Origin: Prorocentrum cordatum
Taxonomy: Eukaryota; Sar; Dinophyceae; Prorocentrales; Prorocentraceae
Length of the DNA: 64,000 nt
Assembly: GCA_963575745.1 (NCBI GenBank)
Contig: CAUYUJ010004780.1
Coordinates: 422,812 to 486,811, forward strand
Direction of reading: 5' to 3'
Shown here: positions 19,494 to 30,239 of the stretch, one piece after another
How positions within the stretch are numbered: the first letter of the stretch is position 1
How the letters are laid out: each line of letters opens with the position of its first letter
The notes under the pieces: model-generated
What the model was told of the DNA's origin: nothing
Database searches by the model: none
What the model saw: the letters and a program-made list of their open reading frames with translations, nothing else
Position numbers and translations under genes: made by a program

Positions 19494-19682
19494 GTGTGGC
19501 ACTCTGGCGGCTGTGTAGCCGCCGTCGCCGCCCCGTCGCCGCCCGTCGTCGGGGTCAGTGTGTCGCTATGGCGGCTATGTTGCCGCCGTCGCCGCCCCGT
19601 CGCCGCCTCCTCACCACCCGTCGTCTGGGCCACTGTGCCGCTCTGGCGACTATGTTGCTGCCGTCGCCGTCCCGTCGCCACA
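19494..19682 (+). repeat. Three copies of a ~63-bp GC-rich repeat
   Basis: CTCTGGCGGCTGTGTAGCC, then CGCTATGGCGGCTATGTTGCC and CTCTGGCGACTATGTTGCTG each lead into GCCGTCGCCG, CCCGTCGCC. Three imperfect head-to-tail units. Confidence 0.8.
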
Positions 19683-19685
19683 ACA

Positions 19686-19753
19686 AGGCGTGCACCACAT
19701 AGACTACTCCACAGGAAATGCTCTACATAAATGGCACAACATACATTGCATTA
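19686..19753 (+). repeat. Short 14-bp array (CACAACATAGATTG family)
   Basis: GCACCACATAGACT, ACTCCACAGGAAAT, GCTCTACATAAATG and GCACAACATACATT follow at exact 14-base steps, matching the better array at 25479-25648. Confidence 0.6.
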
Positions 19754-19904
19754 TAGCCGGAGTGCAGTATCCCCAAACAGGGTTTTTAGACCCACTGCGG
19801 TTTCCAAGGTCGATTGCGTGCCCGTCCAGTGCGGGCTGGCATGGCATGTTAAAACATGCCTCCTCCTCCTCCTCCTCCTCCTGCTCCTCCTCCTCCACCT
19901 CCTC

Positions 19905-22435
19905 ATCCCGAACGGCATCTCGGAGCCCAGAATTGCGAGGATGTCTCCAGCGTAACGGGCTGGACCACCTCGCGCGCGGCATCTCGGACCCCAGAGTTGC
20001 GACGATGTCTCGGGCGAAACGTGCTGCGAGGAAGTCTCAGGCGAAACGGGCCGGACCACCTCCAGCGCGGCGTCTCAGAGCTCCGAGTTGCGGGGGCCTC
20101 CTGGGGCCTCCTGAACTTCCTGGGTGACCTCCTAGGGCTTCCTCCGGGCCCCTGTTTCCTCCTGGACCCCACTGAGGGTTTCCTGAAGCCCTCTTTGGGG
20201 CGCCCATTGGGGATATTCTACCATGTGGCCGCCTTGGGCCTCTCAATTGGAGGGGGTGCACAAGAGCAGGAAAATCCAACGAATCGACAAACTATGTGTA
20301 TACCTTGACACGTTCTGATAGGCGGCCTCCTGGGGCCTCCTGGGAGCCTCCTGGGAATCTCCTGCGGACCCCTGGGGCCTGTCCTGGGCGTCCTGCGGCC
20401 TCCTGAAGCTCTCTGGGGCCTCCTGGGGCTCCCAGGGGGGATATGTAACATGTGGTCTTCTGGGCCCCAAGGCTGGACCACCTCTTGCGCAGCATCTGGG
20501 AGCTCAGAGTTGCGAGAATGTCTTGTGCGAAACGGGCCGGATCACGTTGCGCACGGCATCTCAGAGCTCAGAATTGCGAGGATGTCTCAGGCGAGATGGG
20601 CCGGACCACCTCGCGCAGGGCATCTCGGAGCCCAGAGTTGCGAGGATGTCTCAGGCGAAACGGGCTGGACCACCTCGCGCGCGGCATCTCGGACCCCAGA
20701 GTTGCGACGATGTCTCGGGCGAAACGTGCTGCGAGGAAGTCTCAGGCGAAACGGGCCGGACCACCTCGAGCGCGGCGTCTCAGAGCTCCGAGTTGCGGGG
20801 GCCTCCTGGGGCCTCCTGGGACCTCCTGGTGACCTCCTGGGGCTTCCTCCTGGGCCTCCTGTGGCCTCCTGGACCCCACCTGGGGCTTCCTGAAGCCTCT
20901 TGGGGCTCCCAGGGGGGGATATCTAACTTGTGGCCGTCGGGGCCCCCCAAAATGGGGAGGGGCTTCCTGAAGCCAGGGGGGGATATCTAACTTGTGGCCG
21001 TCGGGGCCCCCCAAAATGGGGAGGGGGCCACAAGAGCAGGAAAAATCAACGAATCGGCACTGGATGTGTACACGTTCTGACAGGGGGCCTCCTGGGGCCT
21101 CCTGGGAGCCTCCTGGGAATCTCCTGCCGACCCCTGGGGCCTGTCCTGGGCGTCCTGCGGCCTCCTGAAGCTCTCTGGGGTCTCCTGGGGGGGATATGTA
21201 ACATGTGGTCTTCTGGGCCCCCAGGCTGGACCACCTCTTGCGCGGCATCTGGGAGCTCAGAATTGCGAGAATGTCTTGTGCGAAACGGGCCGGACCAACT
21301 TGCGCACGGCATCTCAGAGCTCAGAAGTGCAAGGATGTCTCAGGCGTGTTGCGACGATGTCTCGGGCGAAACGTGCTGCGAGGAAGTCTCAGGCGAAACG
21401 GGCCGGACCACCTCCAGCGCGGCGTCTCAGAGCTCCGAGTTGCGGGGGCCTCCTGGGGCCTCCTGGAACGTCCTGGTGACCTCCTAGGGCTTCCTCCTGG
21501 GCCTCCTGTGGCCTCCTGGACCCCACATGGGGTTTCCTGAAGCCTCTTGGGGCTCCCAGGGGGGGATATCTAACATGTGGCCGCTTGGGCCTCTCAAAAT
21601 GGGAGGGGGGGCACAAGAGCAGGAAAAAATCAGCGAATCGACACCGGATGTGTATTAACTTGACACGTTCTGATAGGGGGCCTCCTGGGGCCTCCTGGGA
21701 GCCTCCTGGGAATCTCTTGGGGACCCCTGGGGCTTGTCCTGGGCGTGCTGCGGCCTCCTGGAGCTCTCTTGGGCCTCCTGGGGCTCCCAGGGTCCCAGGG
21801 AGGATATGTAACATGTGGTATTCTGGGCCCCCAGGCTGGACCACCTCTTGCGCGGCATCTGGGAGCTCAGAGTTGCGAGAATGTCTTCTGCGAAACAGGC
21901 CGGACCACCTTGCGCACGGCATCTCAGAACTCAGAGTTGCGAGGATGTCTCAGGCGAGACGGGCCGGACCACCTCGCCAAGGGCATCTCAAAGCTCAGAA
22001 GTTCGAGGATGTCTCAGGCGGGCTCCCAGGGTCCCAGGGAGGATATGCAACATGTGGTCTTCTGGGCTCCCAAGCTGGACCACCTCTTACGCGGCATCTC
22101 GGAGCTCAGAATTGCGAGAATGTTTTGTGCGAAACAGGCCGGACCACCTTGCTCACGGCATCTCAGAGCTCAGAGTTGCGAGGATGTCTCAGGCGAGACG
22201 GGCCGGACCACCTCGCGCAGGGCATCTCAGAGCTCAGAAGTTCGAGGATGTCACAAGCGAAACGGCCCGGACCACTCCTCGCACGGCACCTCGGGGCTCA
22301 GAGTTTCGAGGATGTCTCAAGCGAAACGGCCCGGACCACCTCTCGCGCGGCGCCCCGGAGCGCAACTTTACGCGGATGTCTCAGGCGAACCGGCCAATCC
22401 CGGCCAACTCAGAAACGAGAGTTGTGAGGATGTCA
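19905..22435 (+). repeat. Composite array of 63-bp repeats and CTCCTGGGG minisatellite
   Basis: Blocks of a 62-63-base repeat (core GAGTTGCGAGGATGTCTCAGGCGA, written here as GAGTTGCGAGGATG plus TCTCAGGCGA, then CGGGCCGGACCACCTCGCGC) alternate with blocks of GGCCTCCTGGGG minisatellite. The whole block recurs with landmarks (CATGTGGTCTTCTGGGC) at about 20450, 21205, 21815 and 22050, so it is a higher-order array. Frames across it encode repeated ELRVARMSQAKRAGPP-like phrases and are not treated as genes. Confidence 0.9.
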
Positions 22436-22439
22436 AGCG

Positions 22440-22785
22440 AAACGGCCCAGACCATCAAATTTTTGTGAGGATGTCTCTGCTCCGACTTCCCCCGGCCGGA
22501 GTTAGCTTCTATCACAACAGCACCCCGTTCAGCAAGCTGTTTGGGGAACAACAAGAAGTAAACAACATGCATTCTCTTTTCTAAAAAGAGAATAGACTCT
22601 ACCCCCCCCCGGCGTTATCCGTCCCCTTTTTCGGATTTACATGAATATGACCACGTGTCCATCTGAAATATGAACTTACACTATCCCAGGGGAACCGGTA
22701 TCGCTCCCCCTGAGGTTCCCTGGTAAAAAACGATACGCGGGGACATTTGTTGTTCTAACACAAGACTTGTTCGTCAATCCCTTGA
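22440..22785. other. Spacer without a gene
   Basis: AT-richer sequence with a C9 run near 22600. Nothing recognised. Confidence 0.5.
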
Positions 22786-22789
22786 ACAA

Positions 22790-23170
22790 ATGAAACGCAG
22801 TGCGCACGCGCGCGTCGTCGTGCGCGCATACGTACAAAAACGTAAGGTTTCGCAACACGGATTTGCTAAAAAAGCTTACGCGCGAGCTCTTGCGAAATCT
22901 TTAGAAAACCATATTTTTTCCAAATTTTCACAAGATGCCACCAAACGGGCTTCGCGCGCGCGCATGTCGAAATCTGTCGAACGCCCTTGCGCGCGTGCCG
23001 TCGCGAGAACCCTCTGCGAAAAATGCGACAAAGTGCAGACGCGCGCGTCGTCGCGCGCGTATGCCGAAATCCTTCAAAACCCATCGAATTCGGAAGGATT
23101 TCAACATCGTGTGTCCAAAAAACATACAAAAACATAAGGTTTCGCAGCACGGATTTTCAACAAAAGCGTG
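22790..23170 (+). repeat. ~300-bp tandem repeat, first block
   Basis: AAGGTTTCGCAACACGG at 22843 and AAGGTTTCGCAGCACGG at 23137 mark a 294-base unit rich in GCGCGCGTCGTCGCGCG. Related copies occur at 24350-25020. Confidence 0.75.
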
Positions 23171-23179
23171 CGCGCGCGC

Positions 23180-23650
23180 TCTTGCGTCGTCGTCGTCGTC
23201 GTCACCGTCCTCCCTCCTCCCGCGTCGTCGTCGTCGCCTACGTCGCCCTCTGTCTTTCCTCGTGTTCGTCGTCGTCCTCCTCTTTGGCGTCATGGTCGTT
23301 TCCGTCGTCGTTGTCGCCGTGGTCGTCCTTCCTCCTCCTCCCTCGTCGTCGTCGTCGTCCGTCGTCGGCGTCTCGTCGTCGTCCCTCCTATTTCGTCGCC
23401 GTCGTCGTTGTCGTCGTCGTCGTCGTCCCTCCTCCCTCGTCGTTGTCATCGTCGGCGTCGCCGTCCTTCCTCCTTCTTCGTCGTTCTCGTCGTCGCCGTC
23501 CTCCCTCCTCCCTCGTCGTTGTCGTCGTTGTCGTCGTTGTCGCCGTCGTCGTCCTCCCTCTTCCCTCGTCGTCGTCTTCGTTGGCGACGTCGTCGTCGTT
23601 TTCGTCGTCGTCGTTGGCGTCGGCGTCGTCGTCGTCGTCGTCGTCGTCGA

Positions 23651-23686
<36 letters not shown>

Positions 23687-23965
23687 GGTCGTCGTCGTCG
23701 GCGTCGTTAGCGTCGTCGTCGTCGTCGTCGTCGGTGTCGTCGTTGTCGTCGTCGTCGGCGTCGTCATCGTCGTCGTCGTTGTCATCGTCGTCGTCGTCGT
23801 CGGCGTCGGCGTCGTTGTCGCCGTCGTCGGTGTCGTCGTCGTCGTCGTCGTCGTCGTTGTCATCGTCGTCGAAGTCGTTGGAGACGTCGTCGGTGTCGTC
23901 GTAGTCGTTGTCGGCGGCGTTGTCATCGTCGTTGTCGCTGTCGTCGTCGGCGTCGCTGTCGTTGC
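23180..23965 (+). repeat. GTC (CGT) trinucleotide block, ~780 bp
   Basis: Almost continuous GTCGTCGTC with scattered GTTGTC, GGCGTC and CTCCCTCCTCCC interruptions. The frames read poly-Val/Ser/Arg (plus) or poly-Thr/Asp/Arg (minus). It interrupts the ~300-bp repeat array. Confidence 0.95.
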
Positions 23966-24009
23966 CAAGTGCCATTTGTTACCCACCGTCACGTTTTTTT
24001 AAGAGATTT

Positions 24010-24240
24010 TGAAAACCAAGTTGCGGGTGGGTGGGTGGGATGATTGCGCGAGCGGTGGAGTTGACAACTTCAACTTCGACAAGCGAACTTTACAACATAG
24101 ATTGCACCACGTCGATTGTTCCACATACTTTGCTCCACGTAGAGTGTGCACAACAACACCACATATTGCACAACATAATTCGCGAACCGTTTATTATCCT
24201 TTCTACAAAACCTACATGAACTACCCACCCAACCCGTGGG
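24010..24240 (+). repeat. GTTGCGGGTGGGTGGG module plus 14-bp array, copy 1
   Basis: AACCAAGTTGCGGGTGGG, then GATTGCGCGAGC and GTGGAGTTGACAA, followed by a degenerate 14-bp array (ACAACATAGATTGC, ACCACGTCGATTGT). The same module occurs at 25399-25648, also followed by the 14-bp array. Confidence 0.8.
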
Positions 24241-24349
24241 GTTAACGGGCCATTTTTCGCATTCCAAGTTACATACGATTTTGCCCCATTGTCCGTCCTA
24301 AAATAAGAGCTCGTATCATGTCAGCTATACCAGTACCGCCACCCTCCCA

Positions 24350-25020
24350 ATCCTGTGCAAAAAAACGTATGCGCGCACACTCGTTCACCACAAATCATAA
24401 GTGTTCCAAGATCCTTTTGCAACGTACGAAATGCGCACGCGCGCGTCGTCGCGCGGGCATGCCGAAATCCTGCACAAACGTGTTTAAACCGAGTGTCCAC
24501 AACACATGTGACAACACGTGGTTTCGCAACCATGCTATTCCCAAAGCTTGCGCTCGCGCTCTTGCGAATTCTTAAAACAAGCAATCGGTTTCAACATGTT
24601 CATAACATGCTGCCAAGCGGGCTTCGCGCGCGCATGTCGACATCGTTCGAACGCTTTTGCGTTCGTGTTGTCGCAAAAACCCTTGCAACACAACAAAGAT
24701 GGGATGCACACGCGCGCGTCGTCGCGGGCGCACGCCGGAACCCGGCAAAAAACAACAAAGTTCGTAAAGAGTTCAAAACCGAATGTCCCGAAACCTTCGA
24801 AGAACCCAAAAACATATGGCTTCGCAGTGACAGTGTGCAACAAAAAACTGCGCCCGCGCTCTGGCGAACCCTCCAGCAAACAGCACGTTTTCCAACATGC
24901 TCGCGAAATTCAGCCGAGCGGGGCTCTCGCGCCACATGTCAAAATCATTCGAACGCGCTCGCTCGCGCTGGGGGGGGGCACGACCCGTGTCAAATAACAC
25001 CATGCGGGCCACTCTCGCGC
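24350..25020 (+). repeat. ~300-bp tandem repeat, second block
   Basis: GTGGTTTCGCAACCATG near 24513 and ATGGCTTCGCAGTGAC near 24818 are about 305 bases apart, each with GCGCGCGTCGTCGCG and CATGTCGACATCGTTCGAACGC-like text (given here in shortened form). Diverged copies of the 22790-23170 unit. Confidence 0.65.
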
Positions 25021-25395
25021 GTCGACCCCGCGCGCACTTCGAACTCTTTCCAAAACCTGCATCACCGACGCGAAAACGTCGTCATCGCCGTCGGCGTGAT
25101 CAGCATCGGCGCCGTCACTGGCCGTGCCGTCGTCGTTGTCAACATCGTCACCAGCATCGGTACTATCATCGTCGTGTATACCGTTGCCGACGTTGCCATG
25201 ATACCGCGCCCGCCGAAGCCGCCAAGTCGCACTGACGTGCCCGCTGGAATGTGCCCAGCGGTCAGCGCCACCGCGGCCGCGTCGGTCGGGCCAAACTAGC
25301 TGGCCGCTGCCCGCGTGTGCATGCGCGGGCTGGTGCGGCCGAAGAGATGCACCAGCCAACACCAAGGACTCATCGCAATCGCCTCCGCAAGGGTT
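25021..25395. other. GC-rich spacer without a gene
   Basis: Short CGTCGTCATCG words near 25080-25200. No recognisable gene. Confidence 0.45.
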
Positions 25396-25398
25396 CTT

Positions 25399-25478
25399 CA
25401 AACCAAGTTGCGGATGGGTGGGTGGGGTGATTGCGCGAACAGTGGAGTTGACAATTTCAAGTTGAACACTGGTGACTT
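25399..25478 (+). repeat. GTTGCGGATGGGTGGG module, copy 2
   Basis: Direct repeat of 24010-24090: AACCAAGTTGCGGATGGG, GATTGCGCGAACAG, GTGGAGTTGACAA. Confidence 0.85.
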
Positions 25479-25648
25479 GCAATAGATCGATTGCACGACA
25501 TGGATTGCACAACATATATGGCACGCCATATAATGCACACGTGTGTTGCTCCAACAAGATTGCACAACATATGTTGCACTAGGTGTATTACACCACGTAG
25601 ATTGCACCACATAGATTGCGCAACGTACACTGCACAACGTAGATTGCC
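25479..25648 (+). repeat. 14-bp tandem array, 12 units
   Basis: Twelve near-exact 14-base steps of the consensus CACAACATAGATTG (for example CACCACGTAGATTG, CACCACATAGATTG, CGCAACGTACACTG, CACAACGTAGATTG). Diverged short arrays of the same unit lie at about 24088-24182 and 19686-19753. Confidence 0.9.
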
Positions 25649-25649
25649 A

Positions 25650-26150
25650 GACACACTGTTTGGGACCCATGCTGGCTATGATGAAAATCTCGCTGGGGCC
25701 CGCACGATGACGCGCGCTGCCTTCTTGACCGTCTTCGTCCGGACGCGCCCCATGTCTTCCGAAGGACTAGCACCGCCCAGTTGTGATCAGCGCGAACTCG
25801 CTGGGCCAAAGGATCAGCAATGAACGCGAAACGTGCAGCAAAAGGATCGCGCTGCTTTCATGATCAGAACATTCGCCATGGCGTCAAGCTACAATACAAC
25901 ATCGTGAGGAACGAGTTGCGTCAAAAGCCCCCCTCCTCCCTCGCCCGCCGTCTTTTTCGTGCCCCCCCTCCTCATCCTCCCTTCACGAAGCTCCTTGATA
26001 ACGGCCAAGACCTGCACATCTAATATGAGCAGGCGGGCACCACAACGCCCAGCCAGGGCGACCACCCGATGCGATACGCGAAACCACACATTGGCACGAG
26101 ACGCGTGCATAGTGGGCAACACCGCTCCCGTCGGTGTCACCCTGGCACCC
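25650..26150. other. Spacer without a gene
   Basis: Apparently unique sequence; short frames only. Nothing recognised. Confidence 0.45.
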
Positions 26151-26154
26151 TCAA

Positions 26155-26700
26155 GCACTCCCCCTTCTCCTCCTCCAGCGCCTCCTCCTCGTCCTCCTCT
26201 TCCTCCTACAGCTCCTCTTTCTCCTTTTCAAATCTATGTTCGGAAGCTGGCTCGTCCTCCTCCAGTTCGTCCTCCCCGTCCATGCTGCCCGTGTTCCTGC
26301 TGCACGTGCTGCTCCCCTCCCCAAAACGAGACAAAGCCCAGTCAACCCCTGCTCGACATTGTACTGCTCCTGCGGCCGCTGCTCGTGCGCCAGGCGAAGC
26401 CAAGCACCCTCTGCAATCCACACTCCTCCTCCTCGTCCTCCTCCATTCTCTTCTTGATGAGCAGCTGCCCCCTGCCGCGCCCCAAGACGTGCCGGCAAGG
26501 CGGGCGGGGTGTCTCTCCTGCAGCTTCCCCACCATCCGTGATCATCGAAACTTCGAATTTGCAGCAGCTCCGCGGGTGGAGGGCGGGCCCTTTTCAAGAC
26601 GTGGCTCGCGCCCGAGCGCAGCGCACAGTCATCTCAAACATCTGCAGGAGCTTCACGGATGGAGGGCGGACTCTTTTCAAGATGAGGCTCTCGCATTAGC
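26155..26700. other. CTC-rich block and GC-rich spacer
   Basis: 26155-26230 is CTCCTCCTC-rich; the rest has mixed composition with long but motif-free frames on both strands. A partial direct repeat is present: GGGTGGAGGGCGGGCCCTTTTC near 26573 versus GGATGGAGGGCGGACTC near 26657. Confidence 0.45.
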
Positions 26701-26732
26701 GCCGCGCACACTCGTCTGACAACTCTATAACA

Positions 26733-26777
26733 CCATCAGGGATTATTATGGTTGAAGTCCATAATCATCCCTGATGG
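26733..26777. other. Strong hairpin, 19-bp stem and 7-nt loop
   Basis: Left arm 26733-26751 (CCATCAGGGATTATTATGG) pairs with right arm 26759-26777 with one G:T-type mismatch; the loop is TTGAAGT. It stands in unique sequence without a gene on either side. It could be a short inverted-repeat remnant or an RNA hairpin. Confidence 0.85.
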
Positions 26778-26779
26778 GA

Positions 26780-27240
26780 CGATGTGGAACTCGCAGGGCG
26801 CAACAGTCACGTTGACTCGCGGCGTTTGAATCCCAGGAGAGGTGCTCCAGCACGGTTCGGGATGCTCAAACCGTTGTCTTCAACGGGGCACTTCCCTCGG
26901 TGAAACTAAACCCTTGCACGAACCTGTGAAGAGGGAGCTTGAAGGGCGAGTTTATTGCAGCATCGTTGATGAGTCTTGGGTTTGCACAGGTCTCCTTCTT
27001 TCTCCCCCTCCTCCTCCTCCTCCTCCTCCTCGTTCTCGTCCTCCTCCCTATTCCTCCCCTCCTCCTCCCTCTTCCTCCCCCTCCTCCTCCTTTTCCTCCT
27101 CTGACTCCTGTTCCTCCTTCTCCTCCTCCTCCTCATCCCCTTCCTTCTTTTTTGTTGCAAAGCCCGAATCCCTGCTAGGATGGCAGATTGCCTACTATGA
27201 GTCGCACTGCCTGCACCGCGTCTTCTAGGGCAAGTGCCTC
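26780..27240. repeat. Spacer with CTC/CCT block
   Basis: 26990-27160 is a CTCCTCCTC tract; flanks are unique. The 3' side on the minus strand forms the degenerate end of the LINE-like element. Confidence 0.6.
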
Positions 27241-27424
27241 GGCAGTAAAAAAAAAAAACGCTCTCAGAGCTAAGTGTGCCGCCCATGATTACTAGCGTGG
27301 TCTGCTCTGCACTCCTCCCGCGTGCGAGTCGTCTCAACAATCCAAGCTGCCGATGCGCATGAGTCCCGCCGGCTCCCTCCGTGTGGATGATAAGGTTGAT
27401 ATATTCCGCAGCCCGTGTGACGGA

Positions 27425-27676
27425 GCAAATTTGGTACCAAGATTTGCCTTCGTTCATGGTGTAATTCGCGAGGTCATCGGCGATCTTGTTCCAGACCCGC
27501 TTCTGCCACAAACCGGCGTGCTCTACGTCTGTCGCCGGCCTCCACCCACGTTCAAAGATGTCGAACATCATGCGGGTGATGCGGACGAAAGTCGGCTTGA
27601 GCGCAGGTTTCTCCAACTCCGAGGTGCCACTCACTGCACCAGCCAGTGGGCGGCAGTCCGTGATGAAGGCAAATCT
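27425..27676 (-). pseudogene. RNase H-like end of a LINE-like element
   Basis: The frame from 27808 reads FAFITDCRPLAGAVSG (strand with the Asp that RNase H uses), a helix MMFDIFERGWRPATD and then LWQKRVWNKIADDLANYTMN, which resembles the terminal W-x-R-x-x-N-x-x-AD-x-LAN signature of RNase H domains fused to LINE reverse transcriptases. The first canonical motif (DGA/DGS) is not seen in this frame. Before and after it the frame is repeat-derived. Confidence 0.55.
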
Positions 27677-28602
27677 TTTGGAAACGCCCTCCCACTGCTG
27701 AAGGGGCCCTGGGACACACAAATAAACACGCACAGATAACAGGATTCCCCATATTTCCCCATATCTTCTGGGTTTTTGTCTCCCCCCCCCCTTTGCATAT
27801 TTTCCCACCTTTTCTGGGAAATCAACGATTCATTGTGTCTGCGTGTTTTTTCCCTCCCGAACTGCATAACAGGAGCGTTTTCGCCATGCTCCTCCGGTAC
27901 TTCGACGTTCGAGCGGGTGTCCCGCGAGCCACGGCTCCCTCCCGGCGGTCGGCTCTGGCGCGCTGCCCCCGCCATCATCCCTTCCCACTGGCGAGAGCAA
28001 CAAGGGCTCCCGACCTCGCGCCTCGCGCCGAGCGAGGCGCGAAGCGCGAACAGCTTCGCGCTCTCACGCCGCCTCCCAGTGGAGAAGAGGAGGAGGAAGA
28101 ATCGGAGCCGAACCGCGAAGCGCGAATGACTTCGCGCCCTCGACTCGCCATCGCTCGGACGTCCATTCCCTGTCTTTTTCGGCTTCGTGCGTGGTTTTTT
28201 CGCAAAATGATCGAGGATGCTCCTCGATGGTTCTCGCCGAGAAAAGAGTGCACACGTCCGAGCGATGCCAGGGTCGAGGGCGCCCTTGGAACAGTCCCCA
28301 CTCGGAGCAGATCGGGTCGCGAAAGAACGGGGAGTGCGCCATCCGCTCCGCCAGCGTCTGGCGCCCATCCCTGCGCTCCCGCCAACCACTGCCCCCAAAC
28401 AGTGCCGAAGACGTCTTCCCATCGGCGTCGGTATCCAAAACCGAAGTGTGCAGACCCTGCAGTCAATCTTCGCTTTTCGGTGAACTCCTTTTGCAACCGC
28501 TCCCAGCACTCACGCGTGCGGTACATCCGGGCAGCTCTCAAGATACTGGCCCCGCCAAGTGACGTCAGCGCTCTCTCCCTCCATGCATTTCGAATACGTT
28601 CT

Positions 28603-29235
28603 TCAGAACGCGAAGATGGAGAGGTTGCACCCAGAAGCGTTGAAACCACGTAAAGTCCTCGCAGTGCGGACCATGAACAAGGCTTGTCCCTCCCTAGGCT
28701 TCCACCCGAAGCGAAACATCTTCCGAAGAGAATGGTGTTCCCACCGCTGCAGCTTCTTCAAAACATGTTGAGCAAGATGCCAGGAGGCTGATCCATGAGG
28801 CATGCTCGCGGCCGGGTCTCCAGACCACGCTCTGAGCTTGGCGCCCACGTGGCCATGCCCTCTGAGAATGCGCACGTTGCTCCAAGAGCGTGCCGTTGCC
28901 TGTGCCGAGCGATGCTCCACGCCGGTGGTCGTGTCGCCTTCCTTGCCGATCGCTGCCCCCAGGACCTCCAACCTGTCGACCATGGCAAAGCCGAGCAAGC
29001 GGTCGGCCTGCACTGCAGAGGCTGCGGCCTGCAACGGCAAGTCACGTCCACAAACCATACACTGTAGCGACGAAGCCTTCCCGTTGAGATCGATCGCTCG
29101 GATGGCGTCTGTCAGTTCCTGCGCCATCAACGGGAAATTATCCAAAGTGTCTGTGAGCAAAACAATGCTGTCAATCCAAATCAAATGAGAAAGCGGTGAA
29201 GTGCTCGAGATAAGTCGGAAGCCAAATCCTCTTCT
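28603..29235 (-). pseudogene. LINE reverse transcriptase C-terminal part
   Basis: In the frame ending at 28603: GFGFRLISSTSPLSHLIWID then SIVLLTDTLDNFPLMAQEL corresponds to motif C and the helix after it (usually WADDI; here WIDS, so the second Asp is lost). GKASSLQCMVCGRD, VDRLEVLGAAIGKEGD and ASWHLAQHVLKKLQRWEHHS with a basic end follow, as in the thumb and downstream region of LINE RTs. Then a frameshift. Confidence 0.55.
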
Positions 29236-29299
29236 CGCCCGTCCGCAAATATATATTGTAAAGCCTATTCTAAAACCATGTTGAAAATATATGCCGTGT

Positions 29300-29600
29300 C
29301 CACTCCTCCTTGTTTGCCTCCTCGTTCGGACGGGAACACAAAAGTTGGGTCGCTTCCTGCCTCTCCTCCTCCTCCTCCTCCTCCTCCTCCTCCTCCTCCT
29401 CTTCCTCCTCTTTCTCTTTACGCTCGCATGCGCGTTCCAACGTCCATGTGAGAGCTCGTCGTTGTTTTCCTCCTCCCTTTCTGCCTCCATCACCCACCTC
29501 AGCCATCTGCAACCATAATACCAACAATGACCTCCTCCTCCTCCTCCTCCTCCTCCGCGCCGCCTCATCGAGCACACAGCGAACGGAGAGGTGACGAGGA
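29300..29600. repeat. CTC trinucleotide blocks
   Basis: 29365-29415 and 29530-29562 are CTCCTCCTC runs. They create a poly-Arg segment in the minus-strand frame that enters the LINE RT. Confidence 0.9.
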
Positions 29601-30235
29601 GGGTCGGAGCCCCCCAAAACTCTCGCGGGCTGCTCGTGTACGGTGCGCCGCAGGCTCTGCAGCGGTGTCAATGCCCCTCTCTGTTGATGCAATGCTCCAA
29701 CACTGCCGTGAGATTGCTCTCCCCCTTGCGTCTCGCATTACAAAATTGACAATATTGTGGAATCCTTTCACTTACCTGCCGCATCCGTCGTGTTCGCCAT
29801 TGGTGCTGAAACCCGCCAGTCCCCTGGGCTTAGGTGGTTTAGCGCGGTCCCTCTTCCAACTCCCGTCTTCCCCTTAGGACATGCCCCCTTCCCTGGGTCT
29901 GGACGGTTTTGGGGGCGCAATGCCAAAGGGTCCTTTTCGGCTCCGGGGTGGCCGCAAATAACCCAAGATGGTCTCCAATATGGCACAACAACCCAGTTCA
30001 CCATTGCCTCCGTCATGGCTCCAAGGAGCCCCAAGAGCACCCCACGATGTCTGCAAGTGGCCATGGAGCGCCCCCAGGATGCCCCTGAGGCCGAAATCGG
30101 CCCTCAAACCCAAATCCGCCGACCCCTTGTGGGTCTCTAGGCGTGTGAGATAGTTCCCCCCCCTAACCCCCCCCCTGGGACCCCAAACCGGAGATTCGAC
30201 CCCCCCCCCGGGCCCACGACGAGCGCGTCAGGGGG
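29601..30235. other. Spacer with dispersed non-coding repeat
   Basis: 29818-29960 resembles 17323-17440. 30117-30230 (CCGACCCCTTGTGGGTC, GGCGTGTGAGATAG, C-rich) resembles 53306-53390 (CCGACCCCTTGGGGTTC, GGCGTGTGAGATG). No gene recognised. Confidence 0.5.
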
Positions 30236-30239
30236 CTCT

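Larger units (their letters stand above)
27400..29240 (-). mobile_element. Broken LINE-like retrotransposon remnant
   Basis: Minus-strand order is an RT C-terminal part (29235-28603), a frameshifted linker (28649-27700) and an RNase H-like end (27676-27425). All three parts have protein-like composition but lie in different frames. No tyrosine recombinase or integrase is present. The upstream RT, any endonuclease and the 3' tail were not found, so this is a truncated, decayed copy. Confidence 0.55.

Noticed and set aside
23180-23965. Poly-Val frame that could look like a membrane protein
   Set aside because: Pure product of the GTC trinucleotide block; every frame is open for the same reason.
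27247-27258. A12 run as the poly(A) tail of the LINE
   Set aside because: It is on the plus strand while the element is on the minus strand, so the tail would have to be T on plus.
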